From contig NZ_DASUCC010000027.1 of assembly GCF_035762905.1 (NCBI RefSeq), positions 1 through 12,180 on the forward strand: DNA of 12,180 nucleotides, given 5' to 3'. The position numbers and the translations under genes are program-made. The DNA is from DASYTH01 sp035762905 (GTDB lineage: Bacteria; Actinomycetota; Actinomycetes; Mycobacteriales; Pseudonocardiaceae). The notes under the pieces were generated by a model. That model searched no databases. It saw nothing but the letters and a program-made list of their open reading frames with translations, and was not told where the DNA came from. Below, piece after piece: positions 1-7,700 of the stretch (position 1 is the first letter of the stretch; every line of letters begins with the position of its first letter).

Positions 1-555
1 CTCCACGGTCCGCGACGAGGCGATGTGATCATCGTCCAACCCCAACGCCCGCAACGCATCCCACTTACCCGGACTCGCCGTACCGAACACCTCCGCACCC
101 AGATGTTTCGCCAACCGCACCGCCGCGATCCCCACCCCACCCGCGGCCGCGTGCACCAGCACCACATCACCCGGACCGACCCCGGCCAGGTGCCGCAGCC
201 CCTGGTATGCGGTCAGATGCGTGATCGGCACCGCCGCGGCGTGCTCGAACGACCAGCCGCTCGGCATCCGCCGCAGCACCCGGTGATCGGCGACGGCCAC
301 CGGTCCGAACGAGCCGGCGATGAGACCGAAGACGTGGTCGCCGGGCGCGAGGTCGGCCACTCCCGGCCCTACCTCCAGCACGACGCCGGCGCCCTCACCC
401 AACTGCACCTCCGGACCTTCGATCACCCCGAGGGCGATCAACGGATCCCGGAAGTTCAACCCGGCGGCCCGAACCTGGATCCGGACCTCGCCCGCCGCCA
501 ACGGTTCGAGCACCTGCGGGCAGGCGACCAACTCGATCCGGTCCAAGGTGCCCTT
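1..555 (-). other. Enoylreductase domain, N-terminal part (module n+1)
   Basis: The visible part begins at KGTLDRIEL (residue 1403). AGLNFRDPLIALGVI is at 1433-1447 and the NADPH motif LVHAAAGGVGIAA at 1535-1547. The window ends 40 residues after that motif. The position normally occupied by the stereo-directing Tyr is Ile1447. It is nearly identical to the ER of the preceding module. Confidence 0.93.
1..555. repeat. ER coding repeat, copy 1
   Basis: This stretch matches 6492-7046 at a constant offset of 6491 bases. From 403 to 530 I count only 2 mismatches in 128 bases (at 441 and 493). The match weakens between about 180 and 390. It runs to the left edge. Confidence 0.88.
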
Positions 556-3500
556 GTCCCGGCTGTCCAGCCGCCACGGCCCGACGGGTGGCGGGATCAG
601 CACGTCCCCGGATCCGGCCCGGGTCAGCCGGGGCACCAGCACCTGCCCGGCCCGGACGGCGACCTGGGACTCGCTGCCCAGCGCGAGCACGACCGCGGCC
701 GGATCATCGGTGGTGTCCGCGTCGGTGTGGAGGTCCAGCACGGCGAACCGCTCCGGGTGTTCGCTCTGCGCGGTGCGGACCAGGCCCCAGACGGCGGCAT
801 GGGCGAGGTCGGTGTCGTCGTCGGGTCGGGTCGCGACGGCCCGCCGGGTGATCAGGACCAGTCGCACGGTGCTCAACTGCTCGGTGGCCAGCCAGGTCTG
901 GATCAGGTCCAGCACCCGGGCGGTCAGCTCGCGCGAATCCTGGCCCTGCTCGGTGGGCAGGGGGTACCCGACGAGGTCCGGCAGCACCCCGGAGTCGATC
1001 AGGGCGGTCAGGTCCGGACAGGACTCGGCGGCCAGGCCGAGGTGGTCCGGGCCGAGCACCACGAACCGGCCCGGGTCGGCCGACTCGCCTGCCGCGGCCG
1101 GGATCCAGTTCAGGGTGAACAGCGACTGCGCCGCCGCGGTGCCGGCCGTGCTCAGCGCGTGCGGGGTCAGCGGTCGCGTGTTCAGCGCGGCGACCGTGGC
1201 CACGGGTGCGCCGGTGGTGTCCGCCACCGCAACCGTCACCGCGTCCTCGCCGGCAGGCGTCAGCCGCACCCGCACCGACGTGGCGCCGGTGGCGTGCACC
1301 GAGACTCCGGTCCAGCTGAACGGCAGCCGCACCCGCAGGTCGGTGCGGTCGGCCGCGAGCAGGGCGTGCAGTGCCGCGTCGAGCAGCGCCGGGTGCAGCG
1401 CGAACCGCCCGGCGTCCCCGGCCACCGACTCCGGCAGAGTGGCCTCGGCGAAGATGTCCGGACCGCGCCGCCACACCTGGCGCAGTCCCTGGAAAGCCGG
1501 GCCGTAGCCGAACCCGGTCGCGGCCAACTCGTCGTAGAGGTCGTCGAGCGGGACCGGCTGGGCATCGGCAGGCGGCCAACTGGACAGCGGCTCGGGCGGC
1601 GCCGCTTCCGCTGCGGGGGCAAGGGTTCCGGTGGCGTGCCGGGTCCACGCGATCTCGGCCGGAGCGGCCTCGTCGCGGCTGTAGATGCTCACCTGCCGCC
1701 GCTCGTCGTCCTGCGCGCCACCGACGACGACCTGCACGTGCAGGGCACCGCGCTCGGGCAGCACCATCGGCGCCGCAAGGGTCAGCTCCTCGAGCAGATC
1801 GCAGCCGACCCGCTCGCCGGCCTGCACCGCCAGTTCCACGAGTCCGGTGCCCGGCACCAGCACCGTGCCGTTGACCGCGTGATCGGCCAGCCACGCCTGC
1901 GTCCCGATGGCGACGCGGCCGGTGAGCACCACGCCACCGGTGTCCGGCAGGTCCACCGCCGCACCCAGCAACGGATGCTGAACTCCCTGCTGTCCCAACC
2001 CATCGGCGTCCACCACGACACCGCCGGTCAGCCAGTACGGCTCGTGCTGGAAGGCGTAGGTCGGCAGCTCCACCCACCCCGCACCGGCGAACATCCCGGG
2101 CCAGTCCACGGCCACGCCGTGGCACCAGGCCTGGCCCACCGAGGCGATCATCCGGTCCAGCCCGCCGTCGTCGCGGCGCAGCGTGCCGACCACCGAGGCG
2201 TCCACCCCGGCCTGCTCGATGCTGTCCTGAATGCTGGTGGCCAGCACCGGATGCGGACCCACCTCGATGAGATTCTGGTAGCCCTGGTCCAACATGGACC
2301 GCACCGTGTCGGCGAACCGCACCGTGGACCGCAGGTTGCGGTACCAGTACCCGGCATCCAGCTCCGTGGTGTCCAGCACCTCGCCGGTCACCGTGGAGTA
2401 GAACGGCACCTGGCTCGACCGGGGTGCGATCTCCGCCAGCCCGGACAGGATCTCCTCGCGGATCTCCTCCACCTGCACCGAATGCGAGGCATAGTCGACA
2501 TCGATGCGCTTGGCGCGAACCCCCCGCCGGGCGCACTCGTCCAGCAGTCGCTCCAGCGCCGCCGCGCCGCCGGACACCACCACGGTGGACGGACCGTTCA
2601 CCGCCGCCACACCAAGTTCATCACCGCACCGGGCCAGCAACTCCGGCACCTGTTCGGCCGGCAGCGACACCGACACCATCCCCCCAACGCCAGCCAGCTT
2701 CGTGATCGCCTTGCTGCGCAACGCCACCACCCGCGCACCGTCGGCGATGCTCAACCCACCCGCCACACACGCCGCGGCAATCTCCCCCTGCGAATGACCC
2801 ACCACCCCCGCCGGAACCACCCCATACGAACGCCACACCTCAGCCAGCGACACCAACACCGCCCACAACACCGGCTGCACCACATCCACCCGCTCCACCA
2901 ACGGGCCATCCACCTCACCACGCAACACCGGCCACACCGGCCAATCCACCCACCGCTGCAACTCCCCCACACACTCGGCAAGCCGCTCGGCGAACACCGG
3001 CGACGACTCCAACAACCCCGCCGCCATCCCCAACCACTGACCACCCTGACCCGGGAACACCCAGGCCACCTTCCCCCCGGAGCCGGCTGTCCCACTGACG
3101 ACACCGGCGGCCGGCTCACCCGCTGCCACGGCCGCCAGCCCGGCAAGCACCTCCGCGCGATCCCGCCCGGTGACCACCGCCCGGTGCTCCAACTGCGCCC
3201 GCGCCGACGCCAACGACGAAGCCACGTCCGCCAGGCCGACCTCCGGACCGGAATCGACGAAGTCCCGCAACCGCTGCGCCTGCGCCCGCAGTGCCCGCGC
3301 CGAGCGCGCCGACACCACCAACGGCAGCACCGCCGGCGCATCGGACCCGGACGGCCGCGCACCGGCGTCGGCCGGCTCCGGTGCCTCCTCCAGAATCAGG
3401 TGGGCGTTGGTTCCGCTGATGCCGAACGAGGACACCCCGACCCGGCGTGGGCGGTCCGACCGCGCCCAGTCCCTGGCCTCGGTGAGCAGTCGCACCGTGC

Positions 3501-4761
3501 CACTGGACCAGTCCACCTTGGGCGTGGGAGCGTCCACATGCAACGTCCGCGGCAACACCTGATGCCGCATCGCCTGCACCATCTTGATCACACTGGCCAC
3601 CCCGGCCGCCGCCTGCGCGTGACCGATGTTGGACTTGATCGAACCCAGCCACAGCGGCCGGTCGTCCGGCCGGTCCTTGCCGTAGGTGGCCAGCACCGCC
3701 TGCGCCTCGATCGGATCGCCGAGCGGGGTGCCGGTGCCGTGCGCCTCCACCACGTCGATGTCCCCGGCGGACAACCCGGCGTCGGCAAGCGCCGCCCGGA
3801 TCACCCGCTGCTGCGACGGACCGTTCGGCGCGGTCAACCCGTTGGACGCACCGTCCTGGTTCACCGCCGAACCCCGCACCACGGCCAACACCCGATGCCC
3901 CAACCGCCGCGCATCGGACAACCGCTCCAACACCAACACCCCGACACCCTCGGCCCAACCGGCACCGTCGGCCGCCGCCGCGAACGACTTGCACCGGCCA
4001 TCCGGCGCCAGCACCTTCTGCCGGGAGAACTCCACGAACGACACCAGCCGGGAGATCACGGTCACCCCGCTGGCCAACGCCAGCGAGCACTCGCCCCGGC
4101 GCAGTGCCTGCACCGCAACGTGCATGGCGACCAGCGACGCCGAGCAGGCCGTGTCGATCGACATCGTCGGACCCTCCAGCCCGAGCGCGTAGGCCAACCG
4201 GCCGGACACGACGGCGGTCTGCACGCCGGTCACGAGGTACCCTTCGACCTCGGTGTCCCCGTGCGTCCCCTCCATGCCGTAGCCCTGGCTGATCACCCCG
4301 GCGTAGACCCCGGTTCGGCTGCCCCGCAACGACATCGGGTCGATCCCGGCGTGCTCCAACGCCTCCCAGGACACCTCGAGCAACAACCGCTGCTGGGGAT
4401 CCATCGCCAACGCCTCACGCGGCGAGATCCCGAAGAACGCCGCATCGAACGCGCCGGCGGCATCGAGGAAGCCACCATGCCGCACATAGGTCTTTCCCGG
4501 CCGGTCGGGATCAGGATCGAAAATCCCCTCGACATCCCAACCCCGGTCACCCGGGAACTCACAGACGGCGTCCACTCCGCCGTCCACCAGGCGCCACAGG
4601 TCCTCCGGCGACTCCACGCCGCCCGGCAACCGGCACCCCATCCCCACGATGGCGATGGGCTCGAAGTCCTTCTCCTCGTACTCGCGCAGCCGGCGACGCG
4701 CCTCGCGCAGGTCGGCGGTCGCTCGCTTGAGGTACTCCAGGTACTTCTCTTCGGTCGCCAC
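1..4761 (-). CDS. Type I modular polyketide synthase, 5' portion (docking-KS-AT-DH-ER...)
   Basis: The gene starts at GTG 4761-4759 and stays open to base 1, giving 1587 residues with no stop. The remainder lies past the left edge. Domain order is N-terminal docking helix (1-33), KS (34-460, Cys206, His341, His381), AT (565-870, Ser657), DH (928-1198, His961, Asp1128), structural KR half (1213-1395) and ER (from 1403, cut at 1587 just after the NADPH motif at 1535-1547). The start was chosen because of the ribosome binding site and because the protein opens with ATEEKYLEYLKRA, a standard docking-domain beginning. AT motifs predict methylmalonyl-CoA, so this module should add a methyl-branched unit. 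A catalytic KR and ACP are expected outside the window, since a structural KR half and an ER are already present. It takes its substrate from the polypeptide encoded just upstream. Its product and further modules are unknown. Confidence 0.97.
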   Translation of the reverse strand, partial: MATEEKYLEYLKRATADLREARRRLREYEEKDFEPIAIVGMGCRLPGGVESPEDLWRLVDGGVDAVCEFPGDRGWDVEGIFDPDPDRPGKTYVRHGGFLDAAGAFDAAFFGISPREALAMDPQQRLLLEVSWEALEHAGIDPMSLRGSRTGVYAGVISQGYGMEGTHGDTEVEGYLVTGVQTAVVSGRLAYALGLEGPTMSIDTACSASLVAMHVAVQALRRGECSLALASGVTVISRLVSFVEFSRQKVLAPDGRCKSFAAAADGAGWAEGVGVLVLERLSDARRLGHRVLAVVRGSAVNQDGASNGLTAPNGPSQQRVIRAALADAGLSAGDIDVVEAHGTGTPLGDPIEAQAVLATYGKDRPDDRPLWLGSIKSNIGHAQAAAGVASVIKMVQAMRHQVLPRTLHVDAPTPKVDWSSGTVRLLTEARDWARSDRPRRVGVSSFGISGTNAHLILEEAPEPADAGARPSGSDAPAVLPLVVSARSARALRAQAQRLRDFVDSGPEVGLADVASSLASARAQLEHRAVVTGRDRAEVLAGLAAVAAGEPAAGVVSGTAGSGGKVAWVFPGQGGQWLGMAAGLLESSPVFAERLAECVGELQRWVDWPVWPVLRGEVDGPLVERVDVVQPVLWAVLVSLAEVWRSYGVVPAGVVGHSQGEIAAACVAGGLSIADGARVVALRSKAITKLAGVGGMVSVSLPAEQVPELLARCGDELGVAAVNGPSTVVVSGGAAALERLLDECARRGVRAKRIDVDYASHSVQVEEIREEILSGLAEIAPRSSQVPFYSTVTGEVLDTTELDAGYWYRNLRSTVRFADTVRSMLDQGYQNLIEVGPHPVLATSIQDSIEQAGVDASVVGTLRRDDGGLDRMIASVGQAWCHGVAVDWPGMFAGAGWVELPTYAFQHEPYWLTGGVVVDADGLGQQGVQHPLLGAAVDLPDTGGVVLTGRVAIGTQAWLADHAVNGTVLVPGTGLVELAVQAGERVGCDLLEELTLAAPMVLPERGALHVQVVVGGAQDDERRQVSIYSRDEAAPAEIAWTRHATGTLAPAAEAAPPEPLSSWPPADAQPVPLDDLYDELAATGFGYGPAFQGLRQVWRRGPDIFAEATLPESVAGDAGRFALHPALLDAALHALLAADRTDLRVRLPFSWTGVSVHATGATSVRVRLTPAGEDAVTVAVADTTGAPVATVAALNTRPLTPHALSTAGTAAAQSLFTLNWIPAAAGESADPGRFVVLGPDHLGLAAESCPDLTALIDSGVLPDLVGYPLPTEQGQDSRELTARVLDLIQTWLATEQLSTVRLVLITRRAVATRPDDDTDLAHAAVWGLVRTAQSEHPERFAVLDLHTDADTTDDPAAVVLALGSESQVAVRAGQVLVPRLTRAGSGDVLIPPPVGPWRLDSRDKGTLDRIELVACPQVLEPLAAGEVRIQVRAAGLNFRDPLIALGVIEGPEVQLGEGAGVVLEVGPGVADLAPGDHVFGLIAGSFGPVAVADHRVLRRMPSGWSFEHAAAVPITHLTAYQGLRHLAGVGPGDVVLVHAAAGGVGIAAVRLAKHLGAEVFGTASPGKWDALRALGLDDDHIASSRTVE
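577..1125 (-). other. Structural (non-catalytic) KR subdomain
   Basis: Residues about 1213-1395 start with FTLNWIPAAAGES and include VWGLVRTAQSEHPERF. This is the KR structural half placed between DH and ER. It implies a catalytic KR half after the ER, outside the window. Confidence 0.8.
1168..1980 (-). other. Dehydratase domain (module n+1)
   Basis: The domain begins at QHPLLGAAVDLPD. Catalytic His961 lies in HAVNGTVLVPG, YGPAFQG is at 1086-1092, and Asp1128 lies in HPALLDAALH. The motifs are complete, so an active DH is predicted. Confidence 0.94.
2152..3069 (-). other. Acyltransferase domain, predicted methylmalonyl-CoA specific
   Basis: GHSQG carries the nucleophile Ser657 (codon 2793-2791). 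The specificity motif is YASH at 757-760, and the upstream block RVDVVQPVLWAV is of the methylmalonyl class. The three signatures agree, so a C2 methyl branch is predicted. The first residues read FPGQGGQW. The linker after it contains LPTYAFQHEPYW (898-910). The first third of the domain has codon usage unlike its surroundings, which is described as a finding. Confidence 0.93.
3382..4662 (-). other. Ketosynthase domain (module n+1)
   Basis: The domain starts at PIAIVGMGCRLPGG. The active-site Cys206 is in DTACSASLVA (codon 4146-4144), so the second Ser of the more common CSSS is Ala here. The catalytic His341 (HGTGT) and His381 (KSNIGH) are present. As the first KS of its polypeptide, it receives the chain across the docking interface. 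Confidence 0.96.
4663..4761 (-). other. N-terminal docking domain (coiled coil)
   Basis: Residues 1-33 form a highly charged helix (KYLEYLKRATADLREARRRL, then REYEEKDFEP) directly before the KS. This is the class 1 N-terminal docking coiled coil of actinobacterial PKS subunits. It dimerises and binds the C-terminal helix of the preceding subunit, here predicted to be the one ending at 4803. Confidence 0.93.
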
Positions 4762-4770
4762 TGCTTGTCA

Positions 4771-4777
4771 CTCCCTT
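4771..4777 (-). promoter_or_regulatory. Ribosome binding site of the downstream PKS gene
   Basis: AAGGGAG lies 9 bases upstream of the GTG at 4761-4759, inside the 38-base spacer after the TGA of the preceding gene. It supports the GTG at 4761 as the start. The next in-frame codons begin directly with the docking helix. No terminator hairpin or promoter is apparent in the spacer. Confidence 0.75.
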
Positions 4778-4799
4778 GCGGCATTGGGAAATCGGCGGA

Positions 4800-7700
4800 T
4801 CAGGACGCCCCGAGCTCGTCGTCGAGCAGGTCGAAGATGTCGTCCGCGGTCGCGGACCGCAGATCGTCGTCGGTGGCTTCCTGCCCGCCGCGAATCCGGT
4901 CGTCCCAGCTCGCCAGCAGACGCCGCAGGCGCACCGTGATGTCCGCCTGGTCGGCCTCGCTCGCCTCGGTCGAAGCCAGGATCGACTCCAGCCGCGCGAT
5001 CTCCTCGGTCACCGACACGCTGGTTGCCTGATCCTCGAGCAACTCCGACGCCAGGTGGTCGGTGAGGGCCCGGGGCGTCGGGTAGTCGAAGACCAGGGTG
5101 GCGGCCAACCGCAGTCCGGTCGCGGTGTTGAGCCGGTTGCGCAGTTCGACCGCGGTCAGCGAGTCGAAGCCGAGGTCGGTCAGGGCCCGGTGCGGCGTGA
5201 TGGCGCCGGTGCCGCTGTGCCCGAGCACGGCGGCGACGCTGGTGTTGACCAGTTCCAGCAGGGTCCGATCCTGGTCGGCCGGCGGCATGCCGGCGAGTCG
5301 CTGGCGCAGCGCGGAAACCTGCACCGCGGTCGCCGCCGTTCGCCGGGTGCGCACCAGCCCGTGCAGCATGGCCGGCACGGCCGAGGACCGGGCCTGGGCC
5401 TGCAGCGCGGCCACGTCCAGCTTCACCGGCACCACCGACGCCCGGTCCAGCCGGGTGGCCGTGTCGAACAGGGCCATTCCCTCCACTGTGGACAGTGGTT
5501 GGATGCCGCCCCGGCTCATCCGGGCCAGGTCCGCCTCGTCGAGGTGCCCGGTCATGCCGCTGGCCTGCGCCCACAACCCCCAGGCCAGCGCGGTGGCCGG
5601 CAACCCGCGGGCCCGGCGGTGCTGGGCAAGGGCGTCCAAGGTGGCGTTGGCCGCGGCGTAGTTTGCCTGCCCGGCGGAACCGAGAATGCCGGCGGCCGAG
5701 GAGAACATCACGAACATCGCCAGATCCATGCCCTGGGTCAGCTCGTGCAGGTTGATCGCCGCATCCACCTTCGGCCCCAACACCGCGTCCAGATGCCGCG
5801 CGGTCAGCGACTCCACCGTCGCGTCGTCGATCACGCCCGCGGCATGCACCACTCCGGTCAACGGCACCGGCAACCCGTCCAGCAGGGCCGCCAGCGCCGC
5901 CCGGTCCGCCGCGTCGCACGCGGCGATGGTCACCTGCGCGCCCAGGGCGGTCAGCTCGTCGCGCAACTGCTCGGCGCCGTCGGCGGCCGGCCCCCGGCGA
6001 CTGGTCAACACCAGCTGCCGGATCCCGTGCTCGGTCACCAGATGCCGGGCCAGCAACGCACCCAGCGCGCCGGTACCGCCGGTCACCAACACCGCTCCGG
6101 CCGGATCAAGCGGACGCGGAATCGTCAGCACGATCTTGCCGACCTGCCGGGCCTGGCTCAGGCACCGGAACGCTTCGACCGACCGGGTGATCTGCCAGCT
6201 CGTGATCGGCGACAACACCACGGCACCGCTGCCGAACAGCACCAGCAGCTCGTCGAGCATCTCGCCGAGCCGCGCCTTGCCCGCCTCGTCAAGGTCGAAC
6301 GCCTGGTAGCGCACTCCGGGATGAGCCTGCGCGACCCACTCGGGGTCCCGGATGTCGGTCTTGCCGATCTCCAGGAACCGGCCGCCGCGCGGCATCAACC
6401 GCAGCGACGCGTCGACGAACTCGCCGCTGAGGCTGTCCAGCACGACGTCGACGCCGCGACCGCCGGTCGTTTCCAGGAACCGCTGCTCGAACTCCACGGT
6501 GCGCGACGAGGCGATGTGATCGTCGTCCAACCCCAAGGCCCGCAACGTGTCCCACTTGCCCGGGCTGGCCGTGCCGAACACCTCGGCACCCAGATGTTTG
6601 GCCAACTGCACCGCCGCGATCCCCACGCCACCGGCGGCCGCGTGCACCAGCACCACGTCACCCGGACCGACCTCGGCCAGCTCGTGCAGGCCGTACCAGG
6701 CGGTCAGGAACGTGATGGGGACCGACGCCGCCTGCTCGAACGTCCACTCGGGCAGCATCGGCCGCAGCACCTGGTGGTCGGCAACGGCCACCGAGCCGAA
6801 CGACCCGTTGATGAAACCGAGAACGTGGTCACCGGGGGCCAGGCGGGTCACGCCCGGACCGACTTCGAGCACCACGCCGGAGCCCTCGCCGCGCTGCACC
6901 TCCGGACCTTCGATCACCCCGAGGGCGATCAGCGGATCCCGGAAGTTCAACCCGGCGGCCCGAACCTGGATCCGGACCTCGCCGGCCGCCAACGGTTCGA
7001 GCACCTGCGGGCAGGCGACCAGCTCGATCCGGTCCAGGGTGCCCTTGGCGCGGCCGTCCAGCCGCCACGCCGGCTCGCCCACCGGGGGCACCAGCTCGCC
7101 GTCCGTGCCCACCCGGCCGAGCCGGGGCACCAGCACCTCGCCGCCCCGGACGGCGACCTGCCCTTCACCGCTCAACGCCACCCCGACCGCGGCCGTCAGC
7201 ACGGCGGGATCGGTGTCCTGCTCGATGTCCACCACGACGAACCGGTCCGGGTGCTCGGCCTGCACCGAACGCAGCAGCCCCCACACCGGCGCCTGGGCCA
7301 GGTTCGGCACGTCGTGGTCGATCTCCGTGGCCACGGCCTCCCGGGTGACCACCACCAGCGGGCAGGACTCCAGCGCCTCGGCGGCAAGCCAGTCCTGCAC
7401 CACGGAGAGCACGGCGTGCGAGACGGCCCGGCTCGCCCCGGCCAGTCCCGGGGCGTCCCCGGCCACCGGCGCGGCATACAGCACCGCTTCGGGGATGTTC
7501 TCACCGTCTACAGTGGACATCAGGGCGGCCGGATCCGCGAACCGGGACGCCGCCTCGATTCCGAGGTCGTCGGCGCCGAGCACCGCCCAGCCCGCGGTCG
7601 GCGCGGGAGCCGGCTCCGGCGCGGGAACCCAGTCCACCGCGAACAGCCACCGCTGCTCCTCCCGCGCGCCCGCACCGCCGAGGTCGCCGGCGATCGGGCG

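Noticed and set aside
704..2536. Minus-strand open frame of 610 codons within the AT-DH region.
   Set aside because: It is out of frame with the gene running from 4761 to 1, which has intact AT and DH motifs over the same bases.
4293..4784. Alternative start of the downstream gene at ATG 4784 in another frame.
   Set aside because: That frame ends at 4293 and gives an Arg/Ser/Trp-rich peptide. The frame from GTG 4761 gives a docking domain and KS and continues to the window edge.
25..5031. Very long plus-strand open frame (1668 codons) antisense to the PKS gene.
   Set aside because: It is an antisense shadow of GC-rich coding sequence. The translation is Arg/His/Gln/Pro/Gly-rich with no recognisable domain, and it runs across the boundary of two real genes.
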